The translations under genes were made by a program, and so were the position numbers. Below the pieces are notes generated by a model. The model did no database searches. It was not told where the DNA came from and saw only the letters and a program-made list of their open reading frames with translations. Positions 25,576 through 33,763 of a stretch of 64,000 nucleotides of DNA are shown one piece after another. Numbering within the stretch: position 1 is the first letter of the stretch; each line of letters starts with the position of its first letter. This stretch comes from an uncultured Tenacibaculum sp. (GTDB lineage: Bacteria > Bacteroidota > Bacteroidia > Flavobacteriales > Flavobacteriaceae): assembly GCF_947499065.1 (NCBI RefSeq), contig NZ_CANMMT010000002.1, positions 185,313 to 249,312 of the forward strand, given 5' to 3'.

Positions 25576-26622
25576 TTAGTTGGCTTTGATTGGTATTTTT
25601 AAATATGTAGTATATATACTATTTAGTTCTTTATGATTAAAAATAAATTCTTTGTCAAAAAGTAACTCTAACCGTTTTTTTAAGTTTTCTCTTCCAATTC
25701 CTGTACTGCTGTAGTTTTTAACAGTAGAAATTTTATTTTGTGTTTTGAGCTCTAAAGAATTTGTATTAATTGTAATAGAAATATCAGCTGGGTTGTTTTT
25801 ATCATTGATAATACCATGTTTGCAGATATTTTCAATAAAATGAACCAAAACCAAAGAAGGTATTTGTTGTTCTGCTACATTTCCTTTTATAGATAGATTT
25901 AGAAACAAGTTATTTTCAAACCTTTTTTCATAAAAATAAATATAATCCTTAATAAACTTTATTTCTCTTTTTAAAGGCATGTAATCCTTTTGAGCTTCAT
26001 AAGTAAGGTATCTCAATAGTTCAGAAAGTTTGTAAATTCCTTTAGCAGTTTCTGGTTGGGTATCTGCCAATTCAGAATAGAAAACATTTAAAGTGTTAAA
26101 TAGAAAATGAGGTTCTAATTGTGTTTTTAAAGCATCTAATTCTGCTTGTTGATGCTCTAGTTTAAGTTCATGAATTTTGTTTTTATTCTCAAGAAAACGG
26201 AATAATAAAAATATGAAAGTACTGAATAAAATTATCTGTAAACTATAATAAGAATTGTCAAAAATATAATACCAAAAGGTTCTAGTGCTTTCATGATAAT
26301 TATGAAATCCAGCAATATTGTATACTATTATTTCTTCTAATAAATAGCGAATCCCAGCAAAAATGAAAAACAGAGATATTTGGCCTAAAATGAAATAAAC
26401 AAGATTGTTTTTAGCTAAGGTTTTAGGACAAATAATACCAACATTAATAGCATAAACACTAAAAAACGTCATGTAGAAAGTAGTTTTTAAAACAATCCCT
26501 ACAAGATTATATTTTTCTATAAAATATGTATGTCCACCAGTAATATAACTTCTAAAAAGATCCATTCCAACAATAATGAATCCAAGAATGAGGTGATATT
26601 TAAAAGTCTTTTTTAATTCCAT
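25576..26622 (-). CDS. LytS-like sensor histidine kinase
   Basis: A 348-residue membrane kinase. Four hydrophobic segments occupy residues ~10-145 with no large sensor domain. The His-kinase motif is QLEPHFLFNTLNVFYSELAD, with His172 as the likely phosphorylation site. The C-terminal ATPase part is short, as in the LytS/YehU class, with IENICKHGI as the N-box and GIGRENLKKRLELL as the G-box. It phosphorylates the LytTR regulator encoded 2 bp downstream. A minus-strand TACTTTTG at 26627-26634 lies only 4 bp before its ATG, so the message may be nearly leaderless. Confidence 0.9.
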   Translation of the reverse strand: MELKKTFKYHLILGFIIVGMDLFRSYITGGHTYFIEKYNLVGIVLKTTFYMTFFSVYAINVGIICPKTLAKNNLVYFILGQISLFFIFAGIRYLLEEIIVYNIAGFHNYHESTRTFWYYIFDNSYYSLQIILFSTFIFLLFRFLENKNKIHELKLEHQQAELDALKTQLEPHFLFNTLNVFYSELADTQPETAKGIYKLSELLRYLTYEAQKDYMPLKREIKFIKDYIYFYEKRFENNLFLNLSIKGNVAEQQIPSLVLVHFIENICKHGIINDKNNPADISITINTNSLELKTQNKISTVKNYSSTGIGRENLKKRLELLFDKEFIFNHKELNSIYTTYLKIPIKAN

Positions 26623-26796
26623 AGTTCAAAAGTAGCTATAAAGGTAACTTTCTTTTTCTTTTTAAGACGTAGTTTCTGTTTTTTAGGACAAACTAGTAAA
26701 ACTACACAACGAAATTTGTGATATAATTTTTTGATGAGTTGGTACGGTACACACTAGTGTTGGTTGAAATTAGAGTTTTTAGCTAGCTTAAGTAAA

Positions 26797-26804
26797 TACT
26801 TTTG
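26797..26804 (+). promoter_or_regulatory. -7 box of the DUF5694-like pair
   Basis: TACTTTTG is an exact TAnnTTTG match 27 bp before ATG 26832. An in-frame TTG at 26802 lies within it and so cannot be the start codon. The remaining gap from 26635 holds nothing else I can support. Confidence 0.5.
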
Positions 26805-26831
26805 GAGTATCGAATTCAAAACTATAGAATC

Positions 26832-27704
26832 ATGAAAACTAGAATTTTATTTATCGTTTTATTTATAACAAGTGTTGTATTTGCTCAAAAAACTCAAATA
26901 GATGAACATTTTAAAAATATAAAATCATCAGATTTATTAATCTTAGGGTCATTTCATTTTGCAAATCCACAATTAGATAGTTATAAACCAAAATATACTG
27001 TCGATATTTTTTCAGAGAAACGTCAAAAGGAATTAAGAGAGTTACTCAATATTATAAAAAAATATGGACCTACTAAGATTGGAGTAGAGTGGAAAGCAAC
27101 CAAGCAGAAAAAGTTAGACTCTTTATACAATGCCTATTTGGAAGGAAAGTTTAGATTAAAATCAAATGAAATATACCAAGTAGCTTTCAGATTAGGAAAA
27201 GAGTTAGGACACAAAAAACTCTATGCTGTTGACGCTCCGTCAAGAAACTTTAAAAGCGATTTAACTCAAAAAGAATTTAAAGCTAAGAAGAACTACTATG
27301 CTCAAAAAGCAGGAATGGAAATGATTAAAAGAGAAATGAATATTAATGATACTTATTTTAGTTTATATGAAAAAGGGGATAAGTTAAAAACAGAAATGTC
27401 ATTAGTAGAGTACTTTAAAATAATGAATAATCCAGATGTAGTAAGTCATAACCATGGACATTATTTAATAGGTGAATTTAAAATGGGTGAAGCTGAGAAA
27501 GGAGATTATTTTGGAGCAGACAATTCAATTTGGTGGTACAGTAGAAACCTAAGAATTTTTCAAAACATTCTAAAGATGAACAAAGCAGGAGAGGATAAAG
27601 TATTTGTTTTAATGGGAGCTGGACATTTATCAATTCTGAATTTCTTAGCAAAATCATCGGTAGATTTTAATTTAAAAAACTTTGAAGAAATAACTAAACT
27701 ATAA
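26832..27704 (+). CDS. DUF5694-like secreted protein, copy 1
   Basis: From ATG 26832 (290 residues) the product has a signal peptide (MKTRILFIVLFITSVVFAQ). The mature part matches the DUF5694 type, whose fold I believe is related to TraB/GumN/EreA-like proteins: LILGSFHFANP near the start, KIGVEWKATKQKKLDSLYN, HGHYLIGEFKMGE in the middle and VFVLMGAGHLSIL at the end. The conserved His and Glu residues resemble an active site, but no activity is known for the family as far as I am aware. The next gene, 11 bp downstream, is a lipoprotein paralog. Confidence 0.72.
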   Translation: MKTRILFIVLFITSVVFAQKTQIDEHFKNIKSSDLLILGSFHFANPQLDSYKPKYTVDIFSEKRQKELRELLNIIKKYGPTKIGVEWKATKQKKLDSLYNAYLEGKFRLKSNEIYQVAFRLGKELGHKKLYAVDAPSRNFKSDLTQKEFKAKKNYYAQKAGMEMIKREMNINDTYFSLYEKGDKLKTEMSLVEYFKIMNNPDVVSHNHGHYLIGEFKMGEAEKGDYFGADNSIWWYSRNLRIFQNILKMNKAGEDKVFVLMGAGHLSILNFLAKSSVDFNLKNFEEITKL

Positions 27705-27715
27705 TTAAAAATAAA

Positions 27716-28576
27716 ATGAGAAGAATATATTTAATACTTGTAATAACAATTTTGTCAACTGTTTCATGTGCTAAACAAAAGACTAACGAAGAAAAAGAAA
27801 ATAAGGTTTCAGAAGTAAAAAAAGAAACAAATTCTGATTTAAAGAAAATCCCAGTTTTAAACTTTGGAACTTTTCATATGGGACAAACTTCTGACGCTAC
27901 TAAAACTGAGTTTGACGAACACGATAAAAAGAATCAGAAAGAAGTTCATAAAATAGCGGAAATGCTTGCTGAATTTAAGCCAACTGTTATTATTGTAGAA
28001 ACTCCGCTAACATATAATGAAAAACTCCAAACTCTATATAAGCAGTACGTAGCAAATCCTGAAATGGAATTTAAAAAGCCAGATGAAGTAGAATTATTAG
28101 CTTATGAATTAGGAAGATTATCTAATACAAAACGAATTTATGGAATAGATTATAGGATGGGATATAATTATAATATTGGAAGAGAAATTAAGAATGAAAT
28201 AGATCCTGTTTGGCATGATAAGTATTATAAAAACCCATTAAAATTTTACCCAGAAGTTAACTATGATGAAAACAAACTAAATCTTTTAGATAAATTAAAA
28301 CAAACAAATCACGATAGATTTCTTGACTTTTTAATAACTGTAAATGCGGATATGCTAACCCATGTGGGGACTAAAGATAATTTTGAAGGAGCCGATGAAG
28401 CAGCAAAATATTATCAAAGAAATTTAAGAATGTATTCAAATTTAAATAGAATTGAACTTACAGAAAATGACCGTGTATTTATATTGATGGGAGCAAGTCA
28501 TACAGCTTTTTTTAGAGACTTTATAAGCAGAAGCCCAAAATATGTAATGGTGAATACTTTCGATTATTTGAAATAA
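27716..28576 (+). CDS. DUF5694-like lipoprotein, copy 2
   Basis: A 286-residue paralog of the preceding gene. It has a lipoprotein leader with Cys18 (TVSCAKQ) instead of a plain signal peptide. Matching blocks are LNFGTFHMGQTSD, VIIVETPLTYNEKLQTLYK, LGRLSNTKRIYGIDYRMG and VFILMGASHTAFF. The pair probably arose by tandem duplication and then took different anchoring: one soluble, one membrane-bound. A hairpin terminator follows. The biochemical role is unknown. Confidence 0.72.
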   Translation: MRRIYLILVITILSTVSCAKQKTNEEKENKVSEVKKETNSDLKKIPVLNFGTFHMGQTSDATKTEFDEHDKKNQKEVHKIAEMLAEFKPTVIIVETPLTYNEKLQTLYKQYVANPEMEFKKPDEVELLAYELGRLSNTKRIYGIDYRMGYNYNIGREIKNEIDPVWHDKYYKNPLKFYPEVNYDENKLNLLDKLKQTNHDRFLDFLITVNADMLTHVGTKDNFEGADEAAKYYQRNLRMYSNLNRIELTENDRVFILMGASHTAFFRDFISRSPKYVMVNTFDYLK

Positions 28577-28605
28577 ATAATTGCTAATGTTATAAAAAAA
28601 GAGTC

Positions 28606-28625
28606 GAAGTATTCTATTTTACTTC
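28606..28625 (+). terminator. terminator of the DUF5694-like pair
   Basis: A short 6-bp stem (GAAGTA / TACTTC) with an eight-base loop, followed by AGTTTTTT. Modest but well placed. Confidence 0.4.
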
Positions 28626-28662
28626 AGTTTTTTAATATAAAAGTTATAGTATGAATTATATG

Positions 28663-28693
28663 ATTAATAAAGCTTTTAAGAAGCTTTATTAAT
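28663..28693 (-). terminator. hairpin holding the stop codon of the 28676 gene
   Basis: ATTAATAAAGCTT and AAGCTTTATTAAT form a perfect 13-bp stem. The five-base loop (28676-28680) starts with the stop codon of the minus-strand gene, so its last codons form one arm. Confidence 0.5.
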
Positions 28694-29140
28694 CTCATAA
28701 GCTAAGTATGGACTTAAAGGATAGGCTATCGTTGATGTTAATATAAGTAGAACGAAAAGACTAATATTTTTTTTAACTTTTATAAAAGAATAGAGAAGAG
28801 AATAACTATATAAAGCAGATAAAGTAAAAATAAATAAGTTAAAATACATTAAAGGTCTGTATAAATAAGCAAATAAAATTCTAAAACCAAAGGAAATAGA
28901 TAAAACCAAAATTATAAAATCGAATATGATAAGACCAGTAATAAATTTAGGTAATCTTTTAAAATTTTTTTTAGGATTTTTATGAAAATTATGAGAAAAC
29001 CTAACAAGCCATAATATTTGTAGAATAAAATGTATTAATAAGAAATCTTCAAGGCTAGATGCTAAAATAAGTAGTAAGCTAAAAAAGAAAAGAATAACAA
29101 ATATATATTGTTCTATTATTAAATTATTTTTCATTTTCAA
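28676..29140 (-). CDS. small multi-pass membrane protein
   Basis: A 154-residue protein with four predicted membrane helices (YIFVILFFFSLLLILASSL; FIILVLSISFGFRILFAYLY; LFIFTLSALYSYSLLYSFI; ISLFVLLILTSTIAYPL). No family is recognised and no charged catalytic motif is visible. Third-codon ATG is an alternative start. It is followed by a hairpin that overlaps its own stop, and a repeat-type terminator hairpin lies 9 bp upstream of its start, so it is probably its own unit. Confidence 0.55.
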   Translation of the reverse strand: MKMKNNLIIEQYIFVILFFFSLLLILASSLEDFLLIHFILQILWLVRFSHNFHKNPKKNFKRLPKFITGLIIFDFIILVLSISFGFRILFAYLYRPLMYFNLFIFTLSALYSYSLLYSFIKVKKNISLFVLLILTSTIAYPLSPYLAYEINKAS

Positions 29141-29149
29141 TTAAAAATA

Positions 29150-29176
29150 AAACCTCACCAAAACAAGGTAAGGTTT
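29150..29176 (-). terminator. AAACCTCACC-type terminator downstream of the 29201 gene
   Basis: AAACCTCACC / GGTAAGGTTT, a 10-bp stem with one G-T pair on the minus strand. It is nearly identical to the hairpins at 29670 and 31024. Confidence 0.65.
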
Positions 29177-29200
29177 AAATATTAAAAATTTTGTAAACTT

Positions 29201-29662
29201 TTAGCTATGATAAGCAGCATTATGTTCTAAGTCGGCAGTACAACTTCTACATTTACCGGCTGTATCTTCACCACCAGCGCAACCGTTTTTACATTTATAA
29301 TGATACTCGCCATTAGCATTTGGACCAGAGGCTGGTTTTGTTACAGGCGTTGACATTGGTGAACTGGAAGTACTCGCTGGTTTATTATGAAAAGCTTGGT
29401 TATGAGCTAATGCTGAGTTACATACAGGACAAGCTCCTTTTTCACTAGAAGTTCCTCCTTTACATCTTTTAGGACAGATATAATGTGCGCCTCCTACAAC
29501 ACCACCACTTAACATATTGTTATTTGGAAGAGTAGGTATAGGTCGTTCATTTAAAGGAAGGCTTAAAGGATGTATAGGTGTTTTCTTTTCTTCTTTTTTA
29601 CAAGAAGAAAAACACGTCATTAATAAAATTACGAATAGTGGGAAAAATTTTTTCATGTTCAA
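29201..29662 (-). CDS. lipoprotein with two Cys-rich metal-binding-like repeats
   Basis: A 153-residue lipoprotein (signal then SSCKKEE, Cys21). After a Pro-rich spacer come two copies of a ~32-residue module: YICPKRCKGGTSSEKGACPV then CNSALAHNQAFH, and YKCKNGCAGGEDTAGKCRSC then TADLEHNAAYH. Each has four Cys in two CxxxC/CxxC knuckles plus two His at the end. The pattern resembles the heavy-metal-binding (YTCPMHP-type) and zinc-ribbon folds. A metal-holding role at the outer or inner membrane is likely; the metal is unknown. It lies between two genes that end in the same type of terminator. Confidence 0.7.
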   Translation of the reverse strand: MNMKKFFPLFVILLMTCFSSCKKEEKKTPIHPLSLPLNERPIPTLPNNNMLSGGVVGGAHYICPKRCKGGTSSEKGACPVCNSALAHNQAFHNKPASTSSSPMSTPVTKPASGPNANGEYHYKCKNGCAGGEDTAGKCRSCTADLEHNAAYHS

Positions 29663-29669
29663 AGATAAA

Positions 29670-29696
29670 AAAACCTCACCAAAGTGGTGAGGTTTT
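29670..29696 (-). terminator. terminator of the S41 peptidase gene
   Basis: AAAACCTCACC / GGTGAGGTTTT, a perfect 11-bp stem with a five-base loop, followed on the minus strand by a T-run. Confidence 0.8.
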
Positions 29697-29704
29697 ATCT
29701 TTTC

Positions 29705-30979
29705 TTATTGTTTTTTAACATATTCAAAAATAGGATCTATTCCTTTTTTAAAATCATCATATTTTGTTTTTATAAGAACATCTGGGGTAATTGTCTTTTC
29801 ATTTTTATCACTCAACTTGTAAAAATCTGAAGAAAAGGTTACTTTAATTCTTGAATAAGGAAGGGTAAATGATTTAATGTTTCCATAATGATTTGGTTTG
29901 CCTCCAGTTTCTTCACCAATTATAATTGCATTAGTATTATTTTTAAAATCAACAGTATTAAAAATAGCAGATGAAAAAGTATCATTACCTACCACAACAA
30001 AAAGTTTTCCTTTCTGATTGATCTTTTTATTATTAGCAATTTCTTTAATTAAGTTTTCAGCTAAATAAGAACTCCCACCTTTATTAAACCTCATATCAAA
30101 AATAAGTTTGTCAATGTTTTTGTTTTCATTTAACTCTTTTAAAACTTTAGCTTCAAATTTTTTAAAAGAAGGAAATCTGTAGGCAAATTCCTTTTTTCCA
30201 TATTTTTCAACAGTTTCTCTACTAACGCATTTATTATATTGAACGAAATAAATTTTTTCTTCAGGGAAATATTTCTCTTTAAAAATTTTACGACTACCAT
30301 TCAGATAAAACGGTTTTTGTGCATTTACTCTCATGTAAATTTTATTTCTATATCTTCTCGTAGGAATATCTACCTCTTTAAGTTTATAATTAGTTATTTT
30401 ACCTGATTGATCGGTTAATTTTAAATTGTAAATACTATCGTTAGGTTTAGCAAAACCAAAATGCTTTAATAAGACATGTTTAGGTAATAATCTTTTACTA
30501 TTTTGATTAATAACAGCTCTGTTTTCAGGAACAAATAATGTTTTTAAACTGTCGATAATTGTCTCAATTTTATAGTTGTTAATAGCAATTAATTTTTTGT
30601 CTAAAATTTCATAATTATCTTTTGAGGTAGCATTTATATACAATCCATCTTCAAACCAAATAAAACCTAAAGGAAGTGTTTTTCTTTTTCTTAGTAAATG
30701 AGATATACTTAAGTTAGTATGTGTATCGCCTACTTTAGCAATTAATTGGGTAAGTTTTATTGAGGTTTCAATATTACTATCTTTTTCTAAAGAATTTATT
30801 ATGGATTCAATTTCTTTTTCAAAATCTTGCTTACTTATTTTAAAAAATAAGTTCTTATGTTTCTTAGCCAATTCTGTTTTTAAAAAATTTAAATCAGTAG
30901 CCCAATCTTCATTGGATATTTGTTGAGCGTAAGAATAACAGCAAATAATTACTAAAAAGGAAAATAAAATTTTTTTCAT
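29705..30979 (-). CDS. S41 family C-terminal processing peptidase
   Basis: A 424-residue secreted protease with a signal peptide (KKILFSFLVIICCYSYAQ). The peptidase S41 core is at residues ~230-420: FDMRFNKGGSSYLAENLIKE, then VVVGNDTFSSAIFNTVDFKN with the likely nucleophilic Ser, then NAIIIGEETGGKPNHYG with the segment around the second catalytic residue. A full PDZ domain is not obvious. Members of this family clip C-termini of envelope proteins or digest peptides. It is probably periplasmic. The gene ends in a strong terminator and stands alone. Confidence 0.82.
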   Translation of the reverse strand: MKKILFSFLVIICCYSYAQQISNEDWATDLNFLKTELAKKHKNLFFKISKQDFEKEIESIINSLEKDSNIETSIKLTQLIAKVGDTHTNLSISHLLRKRKTLPLGFIWFEDGLYINATSKDNYEILDKKLIAINNYKIETIIDSLKTLFVPENRAVINQNSKRLLPKHVLLKHFGFAKPNDSIYNLKLTDQSGKITNYKLKEVDIPTRRYRNKIYMRVNAQKPFYLNGSRKIFKEKYFPEEKIYFVQYNKCVSRETVEKYGKKEFAYRFPSFKKFEAKVLKELNENKNIDKLIFDMRFNKGGSSYLAENLIKEIANNKKINQKGKLFVVVGNDTFSSAIFNTVDFKNNTNAIIIGEETGGKPNHYGNIKSFTLPYSRIKVTFSSDFYKLSDKNEKTITPDVLIKTKYDDFKKGIDPIFEYVKKQ

Positions 30980-31023
30980 AGTTTTTTTATTGATAATTAA
31001 TTTTCAAAGTCAAATTAAAAATA

Positions 31024-31050
31024 AAAACCTCACCCAATAGGTGAGGTTTT
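31024..31050 (-). terminator. terminator of lpdA
   Basis: AAAACCTCACC / GGTGAGGTTTT, the same 11-bp stem as at 29670 with a different loop (CAATA), 22 bp after the lpdA stop. Confidence 0.8.
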
Positions 31051-31072
31051 AGTTAAAAAATATATAATCTTT

Positions 31073-32461
31073 TTATAGGTGAATTACTTCGTCATAAGCA
31101 TCAGCTACAGCTTCCATTACTGCTTCACTCATTGTTGGGTGAGGATGGATAGCTTTTAATACTTCGTGTCCAGTAGTTTCTAATTTACGTCCTAAAACAG
31201 CTTCAGCAATCATATCAGTTACACCAGCACCAATCATATGACATCCTAACCATTCACCGTACTTAGCATCAAAAATTACTTTAACAAATCCGTCAGGAGT
31301 TCCAGCTGCTTTTGCTTTTCCTGAAGCAGAGAATGGGAATTTACCAACTTTTAACTCGTAACCAGCTTCTTTTGCTTTTTCTTCAGTTAAACCAACAGAT
31401 GCAATTTCTGGAGTCGCATAAGTACAACCAGGAATGTTTCCGTAATCGATAGCTTCTGTATGAACACCAGCAATCTTTTCAACACATGTAATTCCTTCCG
31501 CAGAAGCAACGTGTGCTAAAGCAGGACCAGGAGTAACATCACCAATAGCATAGTATCCAGGAATATTAGTTTGATACCAGTCGTTTACTAAAATTTTATC
31601 TCTATCAGTAATAATTCCAACATCTTCTAATCCGATGTTTTCAATATTTGTTTTAATTCCAACAGCCGATAAAACGATATCAGCTTCTAAAATTTGTTCT
31701 CCTTTTTTAGTTTTAACAGTCGCTTTCACTCCGTTACCAGAAGTATCAACAGACTCTACAGAAGAGCTAGTCATTACTTTAATTCCAGCTTTCTTAAAAG
31801 AACGCTCCATTTGCTTAGAAACATCTTTATCTTCAACTGGTACAATGTTTGGCATAAATTCAACAACAGTAACCTCAGTTCCCATTGAATTGTAGAAGTG
31901 AGCAAACTCAACTCCAATAGCTCCAGAACCAACAACAATCATAGATTTTGGTTGTGTAGGTAAACTCATAGCTTCACGGTAACCAATTACTTTTTTACCA
32001 TCTTGTGGTAAGTTTGGTAACTCACGAGAACGAGCTCCAGTAGCTATAATAATATGGTCTGCACTGTATTCAGTTACTTTACCATTTTTATCAGTAACAT
32101 CAACTTTTTTTCCAGGTTTTACCTTTCCAAATCCGTCAATAATATCAATTTTGTTTTTCTTCATTAAGAATTGAACACCTTTGCTCATTCCTTCAGCAAC
32201 ACCACGACTACGTTTAATTACAGCATCAAAATCTTTATCGATTGCTTCTGCTTTTAATCCGTACTCATCAACATGTTTTAAATAATCATATACTTGAGCA
32301 GATTTTAATAATGCTTTTGTAGGAATACATCCCCAGTTTAAACAAATCCCACCTAAGTTTTCTTTTTCTACTACTGCAACTTTAAATCCTAATTGAGAAG
32401 CTCTAATAGCAGTTACATAACCACCAGGACCACTTCCGATTATTAATACGTCGTATTTCAT
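31073..32461 (-). CDS. lpdA: dihydrolipoyl dehydrogenase
   Basis: The 462-residue E3 component of the 2-oxoacid dehydrogenase and glycine cleavage complexes. It reoxidises dihydrolipoamide with NAD+. Motifs are complete: FAD loop IIGSGPGGYVTAIRASQLG, redox disulfide GGICLNWGCIPTK (Cys40 and Cys45), NAD loop VVGSGAIGVEFAHF, FAD ATG motif YYAIGDVTPGPALAHVA and the C-terminal catalytic HPHPTMSEAVMEA. No E1 or E2 genes are nearby, which is usual for a shared E3. It lies 26 bp downstream of the small gene at 32488. Codon use looks optimised, as expected for a highly expressed enzyme. Confidence 0.96.
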   Translation of the reverse strand: MKYDVLIIGSGPGGYVTAIRASQLGFKVAVVEKENLGGICLNWGCIPTKALLKSAQVYDYLKHVDEYGLKAEAIDKDFDAVIKRSRGVAEGMSKGVQFLMKKNKIDIIDGFGKVKPGKKVDVTDKNGKVTEYSADHIIIATGARSRELPNLPQDGKKVIGYREAMSLPTQPKSMIVVGSGAIGVEFAHFYNSMGTEVTVVEFMPNIVPVEDKDVSKQMERSFKKAGIKVMTSSSVESVDTSGNGVKATVKTKKGEQILEADIVLSAVGIKTNIENIGLEDVGIITDRDKILVNDWYQTNIPGYYAIGDVTPGPALAHVASAEGITCVEKIAGVHTEAIDYGNIPGCTYATPEIASVGLTEEKAKEAGYELKVGKFPFSASGKAKAAGTPDGFVKVIFDAKYGEWLGCHMIGAGVTDMIAEAVLGRKLETTGHEVLKAIHPHPTMSEAVMEAVADAYDEVIHL

Positions 32462-32487
32462 GTCGTTTATTTTTACTTGTTGTTTGT

Positions 32488-33057
32488 TTATTCTTTACAA
32501 TTATTATTAATATAATTTATTATGCTAACAATATTGGAATCAAAGTTAGACCTTATACTTTTTTTATCTTGAATTTTGTCTAAAAACTTTTTACAGTTGG
32601 GAGCATATTCAGTGATAAATTTTCTAAAACGTTTTTTTTTAAGGTTAGATGGAATGGAGTTTACAAAATCATTACCTTTTTTTCCAAGGTAAAAGTTCAT
32701 AGACATGCTTGCCCCTGAACCATCTGAAAAACCTGACCTATCTGTAAAACCCGAAAAATATGAAGCCAAAGAATATAATTCTAAGGGACCACTAACTTCT
32801 CTTTTTAATAATAATATTGTTTTTTTTCTTTTCTTATAATGATGTTCTATTGAATCATTAAAGACTACTTTAGTTACAAGGTTATGGTCAAAGCCTTTTT
32901 TTGAATCGTTTTTTTTCAATACAATTCTATGATGTTTTATAATTTTAATATCTCCAGTAATAATAGATCCATCTTTAAGATAGATACTACCCGCTTTATA
33001 TTGGCTAAATAAAGCAAAAGAAATAAAACAAAAAATAATAAAAAGCTTTTCACTCAT
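32488..33057 (-). CDS. secreted protein of unknown function (paralog of 33141 gene)
   Basis: A 189-residue protein with a signal peptide (LFIIFCFISFALFSQ). The N-terminal part has a strand-rich IYLKDGSIITGDIKIIKHHR pattern. The C-terminus, ITEYAPNCKKFLDKIQDKKS and INNNCKE, matches the gene at 33141 in its Cys spacing and FxxKxxDKK motif. The two are tandem paralogs between argS and lpdA. Function is unknown. Five TTTA repeats sit directly before its ATG on the minus strand. Confidence 0.6.
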   Translation of the reverse strand: MSEKLFIIFCFISFALFSQYKAGSIYLKDGSIITGDIKIIKHHRIVLKKNDSKKGFDHNLVTKVVFNDSIEHHYKKRKKTILLLKREVSGPLELYSLASYFSGFTDRSGFSDGSGASMSMNFYLGKKGNDFVNSIPSNLKKKRFRKFITEYAPNCKKFLDKIQDKKSIRSNFDSNIVSIINYINNNCKE

Positions 33058-33076
33058 AAATAAATAAATAAATAAA
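33057..33076. repeat. (TAAA)5 tetranucleotide repeat
   Basis: Five perfect TAAA units, read TTTA on the minus strand, abut and overlap the start codon of the 32488-33057 gene. Copy-number change here would alter spacing upstream of the start. Confidence 0.75.
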
Positions 33077-33140
33077 TAATTTTTACATTCAGATTGACAG
33101 ATTAAAAAATAATCAAATCAATTTTATTGTTGTTTGTTTT

Positions 33141-33752
33141 TTATTTACAATTTTCATTGTAGTAATTGATAATGTCTTTTACAGATTTATTTTCTAAAAA
33201 CTTTTTATCATTAAGTTTTTCTGTAAAAGGTTTACATTTAGATGTATACTTTGATAATATCTTTTTAAATTTTTTACTTTTTATTTTTTTAGGAAGCTTT
33301 GTTACTTTCACACTATAAGGAGGAGCCACATAATATGTTTGATAAGATGATGAACCATTTATAGTACCAAAAACAAAACTACTATTATATTCTCTTGAAT
33401 GATCTTTAGCATATAATCTGAGTTTTCCTTTTGAAATAACACTTCTTAAAGTTAAGATTTTACTGTCTAAACTTTTAAAGTAATAATCGGTACTATCGTT
33501 AACTTTATTATCTTTAGTATGATATTTCCTAATTTTTTCTATTTCATTAAATCCATTTCTAACAAAAACACCATTTTTCTTAGTAAATTTAATTTTAGGT
33601 TTTTGCAATACATTTGTTGAAGTAACCCACTTATAATTTACTACTTCCTGTGTTCCATTTCTAAAAAAAATTTTACCTAAATGATCGTTTTGAGATCTAA
33701 GGTCAACAGTTTTTACAAATAAAATTAATAATACAAATAGTTTCTTTTTCAT
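33141..33752 (-). CDS. secreted protein of unknown function (paralog of 32488 gene)
   Basis: A 203-residue protein with a signal peptide (KKLFVLLILFVKTVDLRSQ). It has an N-terminal strand pair (LGKIFFRNGTQEVVNYKWV) and a C-terminal module LSKYTSKCKPFTEKLNDKKF ending YYNENCK that mirrors the neighbour's. Two Cys in the same relative positions suggest one disulfide. It starts 11 bp after the argS stop on the same strand, so it may be read through from argS. I recognise no known family. Confidence 0.6.
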   Translation of the reverse strand: MKKKLFVLLILFVKTVDLRSQNDHLGKIFFRNGTQEVVNYKWVTSTNVLQKPKIKFTKKNGVFVRNGFNEIEKIRKYHTKDNKVNDSTDYYFKSLDSKILTLRSVISKGKLRLYAKDHSREYNSSFVFGTINGSSSYQTYYVAPPYSVKVTKLPKKIKSKKFKKILSKYTSKCKPFTEKLNDKKFLENKSVKDIINYYNENCK

Positions 33753-33763
33753 AATTTTAGTTT

